This document shows, one piece after another, positions 42,613 through 51,546 of a stretch of DNA of 64,000 nucleotides (position 1 is its first letter; each line of letters starts with the position of its first letter). The position numbers and the translations under genes are program-made. The stretch covers positions 1,859,141 to 1,923,140 of the forward strand of contig OX638324.1 of the NCBI GenBank assembly GCA_951812825.1, in the 5' to 3' direction. The notes under the pieces were generated by a model that was not told where the DNA came from, searched no databases, and was given only the letters and a program-made list of their open reading frames with translations. This DNA is from an uncultured Dehalococcoidia bacterium (lineage in GTDB: Bacteria; Chloroflexota; Dehalococcoidia; Lucifugimonadales; GCA-2712585).

Positions 42613-43176
42613 CTAAGTTTTCCCGTTGTTTGCGCCCTTGGAGCGGCTGCGGGGCCTTCCTCTGGCTCGCCTGGCCTTGGCGGGCGCTGGGTCGATGAGG
42701 GTAAGCTGAATAGAGTCCTGGGGTTGACCTTCCCGCTTCCTAAGGTCTTCGACCACCTGCTCGAAACTCTCCAAGTCTTGGAAGTCCCTGTACACGCTTG
42801 TCCAGCGGACGAATGCGATCCAGTCCAGCCTGCGGAGATGCTCCATGACCATCTCGCCGATGGCAACGGTGGGTACTTCCGGGCGTCCAAAGGAGTGAAG
42901 CTGCCTTTCCACGTCCTGCACAATGCGGTCGATTGTACGGGAGGGGATAGGGCGCTTGGCACAGGCGATGAGGATGCTGGAGAGGAGTTTGCTCCTGTCG
43001 AATTCCTGCTTCTGACCATCGCGCTTTATCACATGAAGCTGTGCGGCCTCGATGCGTTCGTAGGTGGTGAAGCGAAGGCCGCAGGCGGCGCATTCCCGTC
43101 GCCTGCGGATGCTGTCTTCCGCCGAGCGGGAATCTGTGACTTTGGAGTCTACGCCGTTGCAGTATGGACATTGCAC
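42613..43176 (-). CDS. nrdR: NrdR transcriptional repressor of ribonucleotide reductase
   Basis: 187 aa from a GTG at 43176. Zinc ribbon MQCPYCNGVDSKVTDSR...ECAACGLRFTTYER (Cys3, Cys6, Cys29, Cys32). An ATP-cone follows (VIKRDGQKQEFDRSKLLSSILIACAKRPI...MEHLRRLDWIAFVRWTSVYRDF). NrdR binds (d)ATP and represses nrd genes. The C-terminus carries a basic 25-residue tail (KARRARGRPRSRSKGANN), longer than usual. First gene of nrdR-wHTH-nrdJ-pdxA. NrdR boxes at 43289-43304 and 43320-43335 suggest autoregulation. Confidence 0.96.
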   Translation of the reverse strand: MQCPYCNGVDSKVTDSRSAEDSIRRRRECAACGLRFTTYERIEAAQLHVIKRDGQKQEFDRSKLLSSILIACAKRPIPSRTIDRIVQDVERQLHSFGRPEVPTVAIGEMVMEHLRRLDWIAFVRWTSVYRDFQDLESFEQVVEDLRKREGQPQDSIQLTLIDPAPAKARRARGRPRSRSKGANNGKT

Positions 43177-43288
43177 TGTGCGGGTCCAGCAGTACGCTCC
43201 TGGATGGATTCAAAGCCGCACTCTCCCCAGCGGTATCGAGTCCGCTCCAGATGCGCAATGGATTAAACGCAGCACGGTGCGGAAGCCA

Positions 43289-43304
43289 TATCTATATAGA
43301 GTAT
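43289..43304 (-). promoter_or_regulatory. NrdR box 2
   Basis: Core CTATATAGAG (43292-43301) matches the NrdR-box core C-w-A-t-A-T-a-T-w-G at nine of ten positions. Its centre is exactly 31 bp from the core of box 1, the spacing typical of paired NrdR boxes (three helical turns). It lies just after the predicted transcription start. Confidence 0.7.
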
Positions 43305-43319
43305 AGAGGCGGTGTGAAC

Positions 43320-43352
43320 ACACAATATATAGTAGATAGGCTGTGTCGTCAA
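43320..43352 (-). promoter_or_regulatory. nrd operon promoter overlapping NrdR box 1
   Basis: TTGACG (43347-43352), 17-nt spacer and TATATT (43324-43329) on the minus strand. NrdR box 1 (ACACAATATATAGTAG, 43320-43335, core fully matching) sits on top of the -10. With box 2 it forms the classic two-box repression site. The leader to nrdR is about 140 nt. The stretch 43353-43600 shows no gene. Confidence 0.75.
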
Positions 43353-43602
43353 CGCCAAGGGTCGATTATACGGACTTCCGGAAATTTTATGAATCCGGAG
43401 GAGGCGTCAACGAGGAATTAGACGCATTCTCCTAATTACAGGGCATGGAAAATTCGATATTCATGCCAGATTACGGAAACCGGCGCCGAAATCGACGAAG
43501 GGTGAGACAGCGGAATTGCGCCAGATTGGTTGAAGAAGGCGGGGGCCGGGACGGGAAGAAATGTTAGAAAGGTGGAGATTAAGGTAATTTTGAGAAAATC
43601 GA

Positions 43603-43630
43603 GAGGCCCCGACGCATGCGTCGGGGCCTC
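43603..43630 (-). terminator. terminator-like palindrome downstream of ftsZ
   Basis: A perfect 28-bp palindrome GAGGCCCCGACGCA/TGCGTCGGGGCCTC about 100 bases after the ftsZ stop. On the minus strand it is followed by TCGATTTTCTC. Likely ends the rsmH-ftsA-ftsZ transcript. Confidence 0.65.
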
Positions 43631-43729
43631 GGTAGATTCCCAGGTGTCGTGGGTCTCCTCTACAATGGGCTAGTAGTCCTTAAACCCTGGGAACATTCCT
43701 CAGAAAGAAAGGAACTAGGGGCGCGCTGC

Positions 43730-44878
43730 CTAGCCAAAGAGCCCACGGGAGCGAGAGACCTGCTCCTTGCGCAGGAAGCTGGGAACGTCCAGGTCGTCGC
43801 CGGTCTGGCTGACGCTCTGGCGGAGAAGGTTCCGAAGTTCCTCCTGGCGCTGGATCATGTTCTCCTCGGGCATGGGGAAGGAAGCGGCCACTAGGGTAAT
43901 CTTCACTTCGTCGGTAAGCTTGGGATCCTTGACGGTACCGAAGATGACGTTGGCTTCTGGGTCGGCCAGTTCTTCGATGACGCTGGAGGCCTGCTGTATC
44001 TCGCGGAGGGAGAGGGAAGGACCGCCGGTCATGACGAAGAGGATTCTCTTGGCACCCTCGATGGCGATGTCTAGCAAGGGGCTCTTGGTGGCCATACGAG
44101 CGGCGTCGAGGGCCCGGTTCTCGCCGGAGCCGGTGCCGATGGCGAGCCAAGCGGGGCCAGCGTTGAGCATGATGGACCGAACGTCTGCGAAGTCGACGTT
44201 AATCTCGCCGGTGACCATGACTACTTCAGCGATGGCCTGGATGCCGTGCTGGAGGACGGAGTCCGCCAAGCGGAGGGCGTCGTCCCAGGAAACGGTCTGG
44301 TTTTCCCGCTGACGCTCCATGTCGAGGAGCTTGTCATTGGGGATGGTTATGACGGTGTCGACGTGGTCCTGCAGGCGAAGAAGGCCTTCGTCGGCGTTCT
44401 TGCGACGGGTCCGCACTTCAAAGGAGAAGGGGCGGGAGACGACGGCGACGGTAAGAGCGCCGGATTCCTTGGCAATCTGGGCTACGACGGGGATGGCGCC
44501 GGTGCCGGTGCCACCGCCCATGCCGCAGGCCAGGAAGACCATGTCTGCGCCCTGGCAAACCTGTTCGAGCTTTTCGCGGCTCTCTTCGGCAGCCTGCCGG
44601 CCGATGTCAGGGTTTCCGCCGGCACCGAGGCCGCGGGTAAGAGATTGACCGATGGCCAATTTGTTGGGCACGTCCAGCAGGGCAAGATGCTGGGCGTCGG
44701 TGTTGATGGCGAAGTATTCCACGCCGGCGACTCTGTCGCTAAACATTCGATTGACGGCGTTGCTGCCGCCGCCGCCAACCCCGATTATGCGGATGACGGG
44801 GTTGCCGTAAGGCTTGCCCTCGGGTAGTGAAAAGACCGCGTCGTGGTCCTCCACTTGATGATCTGTATGGTGATCCAT
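43730..44878 (-). CDS. ftsZ: cell division GTPase FtsZ
   Basis: 382 aa tubulin homologue forming the Z-ring. IRIIGVGGGGSNAVNRM, NTDAQHLALLDVPNKLAIG, tubulin signature GGGTGTGAIPVVAQIAKE, then the T7 loop NVDFADVRSIM. The C-terminal FtsA-binding peptide is DLDVPSFLRK near residues 360-370, with only a short variable linker. The N-terminal ~25 residues are acidic and His-rich. It follows ftsA by 45 bases. Confidence 0.97.
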   Translation of the reverse strand: MDHHTDHQVEDHDAVFSLPEGKPYGNPVIRIIGVGGGGSNAVNRMFSDRVAGVEYFAINTDAQHLALLDVPNKLAIGQSLTRGLGAGGNPDIGRQAAEESREKLEQVCQGADMVFLACGMGGGTGTGAIPVVAQIAKESGALTVAVVSRPFSFEVRTRRKNADEGLLRLQDHVDTVITIPNDKLLDMERQRENQTVSWDDALRLADSVLQHGIQAIAEVVMVTGEINVDFADVRSIMLNAGPAWLAIGTGSGENRALDAARMATKSPLLDIAIEGAKRILFVMTGGPSLSLREIQQASSVIEELADPEANVIFGTVKDPKLTDEVKITLVAASFPMPEENMIQRQEELRNLLRQSVSQTGDDLDVPSFLRKEQVSRSRGLFG

Positions 44879-44923
44879 GACTCCTCCTCTAATAATATTA
44901 TTGGGTTTCCCTTTTGACTTTGG

Positions 44924-46168
44924 CTACTTGACTTTGACGGCCTTCTTGATACGCTGGAAGAAGGCGTTGGACCCACGGGAGGGTCCATATTGATCCCGGC
45001 TCTTGTTGAATACGCCCGAGCGATTCTGATGCTTGATGCCCCAAAGCAGCAGCCCTATGACGGTGGAGAAGGCGTTCTGGTTGTGCTCCGGACTGAAGCC
45101 GCGGATGCCGACGGGAGCGGCGACGCGGACGGGGCAAGCGAGAGTCTCGGTGGCCATTTGCTGGAAGCCGGGAATTCTTGAAGTCCCACCCGTTAGGACG
45201 ACACCTCCGGGCGGGAGGCGGCGCAAGCCTGCCTGCTGGGCCCTAAGCATGATAAGACCCAGGGTCTCCTGTAAGCGATCTATCAGAGGCTTGCACAAGG
45301 TGGACCTGCGGATCAGCCTGCGGGACTGACCCTGGAAGCTGGGCAGCAGCACTTCCTCGCCGGCTTGTTCAATATCCGGGGAAGCGTGTCCCCACTTGTC
45401 CTTGAGATCCTCTGCAAAGTAGTACGGCATTCCCAGAGCAACGGAGAGGTCCCGCGTCAACTGGTTGCCACCAACGGGAATGGAGGTGTCGAACCAGAGG
45501 CTGCCGTCTTTGAAGATGGCGAGGTCGGTTGTGCCGGCGCCGATATCGGCGAGCACGACCCCCATCTCCTTCTCATCCTGGAACAGGGTGGCCTCGGCGG
45601 AGGCCAGGGAAGACAGGACCACGTCTCGAACGGGGACGTTGCAGTCCTCCACGGCGTGGAGGGTCTGTCGGATCGCGTCCCGGTCGGCCATGACGACGTG
45701 GGACTCGACTTCAACCCTGCCGGCGTGGAGGCCGAGAGGGCTCCGGACACCGCGATAGCCATCGACAACGTAGTTGACGGGCATGACGTGGAGGATCTGC
45801 TTGTCTTCCGGAATCTGGGGATAGGAGCTTTGAACGAGTTGCTCAACGTTCTCACCGGTAATGGGGTCTCCGTTGGTGTCGGCGTGGATGACACCGGTGG
45901 TGTTGAAGCAGGCGGTGGAAGCTCCGGCAATGCTGACGTAGGTCCACGGGATGCGGTATCCCATGTACCGCTGCGCCTCATTAAGAGATGCCTGAACGGC
46001 TTCCTGAGCCTCTGCCACGTTGACGATCTGGCCCTTGACCACGCCTTGAGAAGGAACCAAACCAGTGCCCACAATCTTGAGTTCCCCGTCGGGTCCCACC
46101 TGGGCTACCACGGTGGCGACCTTACTGGTGCCAATGTCTAGAGCGGTATAAAAGATATCTTTTGCCAT
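44924..46168 (-). CDS. ftsA: cell division protein FtsA
   Basis: 414 aa actin-like ATPase that tethers FtsZ to the membrane. ATP-binding DIGTSKVATVVAQVG (phosphate 1), VLADIGAGTTDLAIFKDG (phosphate 2), GGVVLTGGTSRIPGF (adenosine motif). SHS2/1C region between (VKGQIVNVAEAQEAVQASLNEAQRYM). The C-terminal amphipathic tail NAFFQRIKKAVKVK should bind the membrane. Start at the ATG at 46168, preceded by AAGGAAGG. 22 bases after rsmH. Confidence 0.95.
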   Translation of the reverse strand: MAKDIFYTALDIGTSKVATVVAQVGPDGELKIVGTGLVPSQGVVKGQIVNVAEAQEAVQASLNEAQRYMGYRIPWTYVSIAGASTACFNTTGVIHADTNGDPITGENVEQLVQSSYPQIPEDKQILHVMPVNYVVDGYRGVRSPLGLHAGRVEVESHVVMADRDAIRQTLHAVEDCNVPVRDVVLSSLASAEATLFQDEKEMGVVLADIGAGTTDLAIFKDGSLWFDTSIPVGGNQLTRDLSVALGMPYYFAEDLKDKWGHASPDIEQAGEEVLLPSFQGQSRRLIRRSTLCKPLIDRLQETLGLIMLRAQQAGLRRLPPGGVVLTGGTSRIPGFQQMATETLACPVRVAAPVGIRGFSPEHNQNAFSTVIGLLLWGIKHQNRSGVFNKSRDQYGPSRGSNAFFQRIKKAVKVK

Positions 46169-46190
46169 GAGCCTTCCTTTCAACCTGTCG

Positions 46191-47138
46191 CTATGTTGAC
46201 CAAGCCTTGATATGTTGTGCAGCTCGCATCCGCGCGCTTCTGCTACGAGGGTTCCGTACTTTTTCTTGAACCGTTGGGGTAATGACTTTCCGATGAATAG
46301 TGCTTAACCGTGCCTGATGGTCGCATATGCACTGGACGAGTTCCGGGGGGCATATGCAGTCTTGGGATTCCGTCCTGAAGGTTTCCTTTACTATGCGGTC
46401 CTCCAGGCTGTGGTAGCTGATGACGACCAGCCTACCTCCGGGCTTGAGGGCGCTTACGGCCTGCTGCAGTCCGGACCTCAGGTTGTTCAACTCGCCATTG
46501 ACGGCGATGCGTAGAGCCTGGAAGGTGCGCGTGGCCGGGTGTATGCCGCCGCGGGAAGGTCCGATCCGGCGAGTGACGACCTGGGCCAGGTGTGCGGCGC
46601 TTTTGAAGGGCCGATTCTCTACCAGTGCCTTTGCGATGGCGCGAGAACGACGCTCCTCTCCATAGGTGCGGAGGAGGCGCACGAGTTCCTGCTCGCTGCT
46701 GCGGTTAATGATGGTTGCCGCCGTTGGCCCGGGTGTGGTTGCGTCGAAGCGCATGTCGAGGGGCTCTTCCCGGCGGAAGCTGAAGCCGCGGCCTGATGCC
46801 TCCAGTTGAAGGGAGGAGAGGCCGAGGTCGAAGATGATTCCGTCCACCGGGCCAAATTGGTGGCGGTGGAGGACCTCGCCCAAATCCGCGTAGCTTCCGT
46901 GGACGAGGGTGAGGGAATCCTGAAACCGGTCGAGCCTGGCCAGGGCGGAATCGAGGGCCGCCGGGTCTGCGTCGATGGCGATCAGGTGACCACCGGGGAG
47001 GCAATCTTGCAAGATCGCTTCTGCGTGACCGCCGCCGCCGACGGTGCAATCGACGTACCGGCCGCCGGGTCGCACTGCCAAAGCATCGATGGCTTCCTTC
47101 AATAGAACCGGTTGGTGGACGAAGGAAACGTCATCCAT
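46191..47138 (-). CDS. rsmH: 16S rRNA (cytosine(1402)-N4)-methyltransferase
   Basis: 315 aa from the ATG at 47138 (MDDVSFVHQPVLLKEAIDAL). Motif I YVDCTVGGGGHAEAIL, IAIDADPAALDSALARL, DLGLSSLQLEASGRGFSFRREEPLDMRFD, RGGIHPATRTFQALRIAVNGEL and VISYHSLEDRIVKETFR are all diagnostic (formerly MraW). The frame extends 68 codons upstream, without family similarity, through non-coding sequence. Usually followed by ftsL and ftsI; here ftsA comes next. Confidence 0.95.
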   Translation of the reverse strand: MDDVSFVHQPVLLKEAIDALAVRPGGRYVDCTVGGGGHAEAILQDCLPGGHLIAIDADPAALDSALARLDRFQDSLTLVHGSYADLGEVLHRHQFGPVDGIIFDLGLSSLQLEASGRGFSFRREEPLDMRFDATTPGPTAATIINRSSEQELVRLLRTYGEERRSRAIAKALVENRPFKSAAHLAQVVTRRIGPSRGGIHPATRTFQALRIAVNGELNNLRSGLQQAVSALKPGGRLVVISYHSLEDRIVKETFRTESQDCICPPELVQCICDHQARLSTIHRKVITPTVQEKVRNPRSRSARMRAAQHIKAWST

Positions 47139-47678
47139 GGGAAGTCTCGACCCTTCTAAGGCGGACCCTGGCAGCGTAGCGGTTCTCACCATGGTAGAGG
47201 TCACCTGGCCTCCTGCCCCTATGATATGTGCCCTCGGACTGCTCACTCCTGAAGTAGAATTCCCAAGAGTGGCGCTGCAGGCCCGGTCTCTTCCAACATT
47301 CAAGGACTTCCTGCAAGGAAATCCCCGAATTTGTGGCGCCATCCTTGTTGAGGACGCAACCGCTTGTCTGAAAGAGACTTTAACTTCGGCCTACACACCC
47401 GCCTTCCCCAAGCAATGTAGGTAAGTTAACATCGACTCGAACAATGCTTCAAGTATTTTTCAGATTATTTTTATGTGAGTTTTATGTTATTTTGAGAATT
47501 TTGCATCGTTTTATCTGGGCCGTCATGTTGCTCGGGTCCTCCGGCGGGGACAATAAATGGTGGGCCAGCTATGGAAATGCCCCTGGTGGAAGACAGCCGC
47601 AGATGGGAAAGGTCCGTCCAATGGAGGGAAATTGTCCCCTTGGTGAAGGGCGTGCTACCATAGGAACCGGAGCGGCTT
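47139..47678. other. divergent intergenic region rsmH-moaB, no gene found
   Basis: 540 bases. Short frames exist but none looks coding, and in particular no mraZ was found in the place it usually occupies. 47440-47520 is distinctly AT-rich. Upstream of moaB, TTGTCC, an 18-nt spacer and TACCAT (about 47632-47661) is a weak promoter match. Confidence 0.45.
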
Positions 47679-48173
47679 ATGTTTAGTTTGGGTATTCTTA
47701 CCATCAGCACCAGCGGCCATCAGGGCAAGAGGGAAGACACCAGCGGAATGGCCATTAGCCGGATACTGGCGCCTCCTATATTTAAGGAAGAGCGGTACGA
47801 GATGATTGCCGACGTGCAGGAGGTCATAGAGGACCGGTTCAGGACGTGGGCAGATGATGAGGGATTGGACCTGATTGTCAGCACGGGAGGGACGGGGCTG
47901 GGGCGCTACGACGTGACGCCGGAAGCTTGCCTGGCGGTGATTGATCGGGAGGTGCCGGGGATGGCCGAGACGATGCGGGCCGAGACGCTGAGCAAGACCC
48001 CGATGGCGATGCTGAGCCGTTCGGTGGTGGGGGCGAGGGGACATACGCTGATAGTTACGCTGCCCGGCAGTCCCAAGGCGGTGGAGGAGTGTTTGGAGGT
48101 GATTCTACCGGTGCTGCCTCACGCCCTGGAGATATTGAAGGACAGGGCTGAAGGTCATCCCACGGGGCACTAA
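47679..48173 (+). CDS. MoaB/Mog-family molybdenum cofactor protein
   Basis: 164 aa. Adenylates molybdopterin or acts in the same step. Signatures GILTISTSGHQGKREDTSG, VSTGGTGLGRYDVTPEA (the TGGTG-x4-D-x-TPE motif) and TLIVTLPGSPKAVEECLEVILPVLPHAL. MoaB and MogA cannot be separated with confidence from the sequence. 15 bases before trmD, probably co-transcribed. Confidence 0.92.
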   Translation: MFSLGILTISTSGHQGKREDTSGMAISRILAPPIFKEERYEMIADVQEVIEDRFRTWADDEGLDLIVSTGGTGLGRYDVTPEACLAVIDREVPGMAETMRAETLSKTPMAMLSRSVVGARGHTLIVTLPGSPKAVEECLEVILPVLPHALEILKDRAEGHPTGH

Positions 48174-48188
48174 CGCGGCTTTTCTTTC

Positions 48189-48941
48189 ATGCAGGTTCAC
48201 ATTCTGACGCTGTTCCCGGAGATGTTTCAGGGGCCTTTTGGCGAGAGCATTGTGAAGCGGGCTGTGGACAAGGGGGCGGTGGATATTCAGCTTCACAACA
48301 TTAGGGACTACACCCACGACCGGCATCGAACGGTGGACGACTACCAGTTTGGGGGGGATTCAGGGATGGTGATGAAGCCGGAGCCGATCTTTGAGGGCGT
48401 GGAGACGATTCTTGCGGGGATTACGCAGCTGGAGATGGCTACGACGCGAGTGATTCTGACTTCGCCGCAGGGGAAGCTGTTGGACCAGAAGATGGTGGAG
48501 GAGTTTGCCCGACAGAGGTACCTGATAATTCTGTGCGGTCATTACGAGGGGGTGGACGAGCGGGTACGGGAGCATCTGATTACGGACGACGTGAGCATAG
48601 GCGACTACGTGCTTACGGGTGGGGAGCTGGCGGCGATGGCGCTGACGGATGCGGTTGTGCGTCTGTTGCCGGGGGTAGTGGGGAAGCCGGAGAGCGTGAC
48701 TCGCGACTCTATAACTTCGGGGCTGCTGCAACATCCGGTGTACACGAGGCCGGCAGAATACCAGGGTTGGGCGGTGCCGGAGACGCTGCTTTCCGGCAAT
48801 CACGGGGAGATAGGGCGATGGCGTCGGGAGCGGGCGTTGGAGCGGACTTTGCGGCAGCGGCCGGACTTGCTGTCGAAGGCGGCGCTTTCTGTGGAGGATG
48901 AGGAGTTTCTGGAGGGATTGGGGTGGAAGAGGGAGGGGTAG
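48189..48941 (+). CDS. trmD: tRNA (guanine(37)-N1)-methyltransferase
   Basis: 250 aa SPOUT-family enzyme that methylates G37 and prevents frameshifting. HILTLFPEMFQGPFGESIVKRA, the knot region VILTSPQGK...LIILCGHYEGVDERVREHL, SIGDYVLTGGELAAMALTDAVVRLLPGVVG and GLLQHPVYTRPAEYQGWAVPETLLSGNH. The last 16 codons plus stop lie inside a 51-bp sequence that is repeated exactly 2654 bp downstream. In most bacteria rplS follows directly; here an insert lies between. Confidence 0.96.
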   Translation: MQVHILTLFPEMFQGPFGESIVKRAVDKGAVDIQLHNIRDYTHDRHRTVDDYQFGGDSGMVMKPEPIFEGVETILAGITQLEMATTRVILTSPQGKLLDQKMVEEFARQRYLIILCGHYEGVDERVREHLITDDVSIGDYVLTGGELAAMALTDAVVRLLPGVVGKPESVTRDSITSGLLQHPVYTRPAEYQGWAVPETLLSGNHGEIGRWRRERALERTLRQRPDLLSKAALSVEDEEFLEGLGWKREG

Positions 48942-48943
48942 GG
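48893..48943 (+). repeat. 51-bp direct repeat, left copy (end of trmD)
   Basis: Perfectly identical to 51547-51597. It covers the codons for trmD's last residues (EDEEFLEGLGWKREG) and the stop. The two copies bracket the 774-aa lipoprotein gene. Bases outside differ at once (48892 T against G; 48944 G against A). Confidence 0.93.
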
Positions 48944-48970
48944 GCGGATCGAGTTGACGGGAAGGGTGAT

Positions 48971-51295
48971 CTAGCCTTCCTGGTCTGTGAAGGGCCCCCC
49001 GTGCAGATGTCTGAATACATCCCTGATATCTTCTACTAGGTGGGGCGGCGTGTGCTCAAGGAAGACGCGGTAGACGTCCCGGTCGTCAGGCTCGTAAATC
49101 CAAGTAGAGCCTGCGCCCATTTGGAGACCTTCATTATAGAATTCAAGATAGAAAGCCCTTAGGGCTGACAGCCATGCATCCGCACCCATGACCTCGTGCA
49201 GGGTCAACAGGAAATGTTCTCCCATGCGGTAGCTGCAGGAGTCCCAAACAGACCCGCCGTCAAGCTCAATCCAGTCCTGTAGACTCTGGAGACCTTGCGC
49301 AGAGCAATAGTCCGGGAAAACAGGGTCTGGGAGATTGCCGTTGTTGGAAGTATAGTGGGCGACGACGTCTGCGCCGCCTTCTCTGAACCATTTCGGTCCT
49401 AGGAAGAAATAGTAGTGGGCCACTTCGTGAAACATGTTCCACTGCGGAACTTCGCCGTCATATTCGTCCAATTGCATGGCGAAACCTAAATGGCGACCAC
49501 GGATTCCAGACTCTGTTACGTAGAGGATCACGTGATTGAGGGGAAAGGGAATCTGCCAAAATTCCTCGGAGCCTCTGACTGCCCTTTCCATTGTTGAAAG
49601 AGTGTTTTCGACATTGAACTCGTGGTGCCCTAAGACCCAGAGTTTGACCGTGCCTGCCAAGGGCAGTTCAATTGTCTTAGTCTCAATGGTGCTGGAGTCA
49701 ATTGGGTGTTCACTGCCGGATCCCGCAACCAGATACACTCGCTCCTTTTGGTCTAAACCGTCGGCGAACCAAGGCTCCGAAAGGAAACGGCTTAGGCTTT
49801 CAGGGACACGAAATAACTCACTTTGGGTCTCCCAATCGTAGACTGAATACTCACGTGACATACGGCTAAGGTTACTAACTAGTATGATGTCAAAGAACTC
49901 AGGGGGATATGGAATCTGATCTAGAATCAGCTTGGCAATTTGAGGATTGGGCGTTTGGTCAGGAAATGCACCTCCCACGCTTAAAAGGGGACTGATGGCA
50001 TAGAGGATTTCAAAGTCCGTCAGGCCGTCAGTAACCCAAGGCGCAGAAGCCAGTTTCGCGGCAAAATCAGGTGCCTTTTCCTCTGTTGGACGCATCAGTC
50101 CGGCAACCCTACTTTCGCCTTTGGTCAATCCGTCTCGGTACCAGCCTGAGGCGGTTATCACTTCGGTTGCCGTAGGCGTGGGAATCAAGCTTTCGGAAAA
50201 TGCGTAGTGGGCGACGATATGCAGGAATTCATCGCTAGCTAGGTAGGCATCGAAATAGTCTGCCGAGGCGGAGATGACCTCGGCGTGTTCTATGGCGCCG
50301 TTGTTGTCGACGTCGTAGCGAGCGGCAAGGCTATCTTCGAAGAAAGAACCAGGTCTTGGTGAGTCTGCGCGGGTGGCAATTCGAAGGGAAGCCGCCTTTG
50401 ATCTCTTTCTGAGGATCCCGAGCTGCTGCAACAGCTTGGCCTCGATGCCATTAACGCCGTCTTGGAACCAGGGCTTGCTCACAATTCCATCGAACAGCCC
50501 ACGTTGCCTTTCCGCCATCGCTGCGAGGGTGACCACGGCATCGACGTCGGTGTCGTCGACAGTCGCGAGGAATGGCATGGAGATTATCTGGGCAGCGGCT
50601 TCCTTCGCGTTTTGGGCCAGCCCCACAAGAGTTTCCACTACCTCTAGCTCGTGCTGATCGAGACCGTCCTCCATCCAGGACTTGTTGGCCAGAGCGGGGG
50701 TGGAGTCTATACCAAGCAAGACTTCAATGTCCACGAGTTGCTGTACGACTTGCCGTTCGGCATCGTCTATGCCGTCGGCGACCCAGGGCAGGGAAGTGAT
50801 GGCGGTCGCCAGTGCGGGCTTGTTTTGTTCCAGCCAGTCGGTGTCAGATAAGCCGCTCCAGACTGCGGCGTAAGCTGGAGGAGTGGTGGTGGGCGTTGAA
50901 GTTGGATCGGGTGTCGGAGCGGGAGCAGGCGTGGGCGTCGGAGCCTGGGTAGGGGTGGGAACGATGGTAGGGCTAGGCGTAGAAACTGCGGTGGGAGTAG
51001 GTGTCAACGTTGGTGTAAACGTGGGGTTTGGGGTAGGAGTAGCTGCGGAGGGTGTCGGAGAAGTGGGAGTAGATGGGGTGGCTGTGGCTGTGGTCGGCGC
51101 TACCGTGGGCGTCGACGGCGCCGTTGTTGCAGCCGGAGATGGGACCAGGGTGGTGGTGGGTGATGGATCGAGTGCGACGGGGTTGGCTGTGGGAGATCGC
51201 TCGCCAGCCGACTGGCAGGCAAGCAGCAACGCTGCCGTGGTGAGGACGAGCATGACGATTGTCGCGATTGTGGGTACGTAGCCTATTCTATGCAT
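48971..51295 (-). CDS. large lipoprotein with HEXXH metallopeptidase-like site and W-x-x-D-G repeats
   Basis: 774 aa. Lipoprotein signal with Cys27 (TTAALLLAC), then a Pro/Thr/Ser linker (~35-140). W/F-x-x-D-G units follow, several continuing as GLxxxE, around residues 171, 207, 276, 385, 420 and 509 (PWVADGIDDAE, SWMEDGLDQHE, PWFQDGVNGIE, GWYRDGLTKGE, PWVTDGLTDFE, PWFADGLDQKE), plus a diverged copy near 242. A canonical EF-hand loop DVDNNGAIEHAE occupies 328-339. The C-terminal domain has HEVAH (His623, Glu624, His627) and WFREGGAD with Glu639 as possible third ligand. This suggests an extracytoplasmic zinc peptidase, but proteolysis is inferred only. The gene is antisense to the trmD/rplS direction and lies within the repeat-bounded insert. 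Confidence 0.8.
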   Translation of the reverse strand: MHRIGYVPTIATIVMLVLTTAALLLACQSAGERSPTANPVALDPSPTTTLVPSPAATTAPSTPTVAPTTATATPSTPTSPTPSAATPTPNPTFTPTLTPTPTAVSTPSPTIVPTPTQAPTPTPAPAPTPDPTSTPTTTPPAYAAVWSGLSDTDWLEQNKPALATAITSLPWVADGIDDAERQVVQQLVDIEVLLGIDSTPALANKSWMEDGLDQHELEVVETLVGLAQNAKEAAAQIISMPFLATVDDTDVDAVVTLAAMAERQRGLFDGIVSKPWFQDGVNGIEAKLLQQLGILRKRSKAASLRIATRADSPRPGSFFEDSLAARYDVDNNGAIEHAEVISASADYFDAYLASDEFLHIVAHYAFSESLIPTPTATEVITASGWYRDGLTKGESRVAGLMRPTEEKAPDFAAKLASAPWVTDGLTDFEILYAISPLLSVGGAFPDQTPNPQIAKLILDQIPYPPEFFDIILVSNLSRMSREYSVYDWETQSELFRVPESLSRFLSEPWFADGLDQKERVYLVAGSGSEHPIDSSTIETKTIELPLAGTVKLWVLGHHEFNVENTLSTMERAVRGSEEFWQIPFPLNHVILYVTESGIRGRHLGFAMQLDEYDGEVPQWNMFHEVAHYYFFLGPKWFREGGADVVAHYTSNNGNLPDPVFPDYCSAQGLQSLQDWIELDGGSVWDSCSYRMGEHFLLTLHEVMGADAWLSALRAFYLEFYNEGLQMGAGSTWIYEPDDRDVYRVFLEHTPPHLVEDIRDVFRHLHGGPFTDQEG

Positions 51296-51546
51296 GGCAT
51301 TTTGCGGTGTTATGAGTCGTAACGGTGAAATTCAGGTCGAAAATGCAGAGATAAGTATACCATTCGCCAATTTATGATTAGTGTTTTTCAACTTGGCCGG
51401 AAGAGGCGCACGGGAGATGGTCTACTGAGAGACGATTGAGGAGGGAGGGGAAGATGGATTCCGACTTTCGTCTGAATGACGGGAGGGGTGAACGATTCCC
51501 GGCCCTGCCCAACCGTAGGCCCTTGCTTTCGTGGGAGCGGCGGGAG

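Noticed and set aside
47139-47342. 68-codon N-terminal extension of rsmH
   Set aside because: No similarity to RsmH, which begins at MDDVSFVHQPVLL; the extension is non-coding in character.
47139-47430. Possible mraZ or structured leader upstream of rsmH
   Set aside because: No MraZ motif in any frame and no RNA family recognised.
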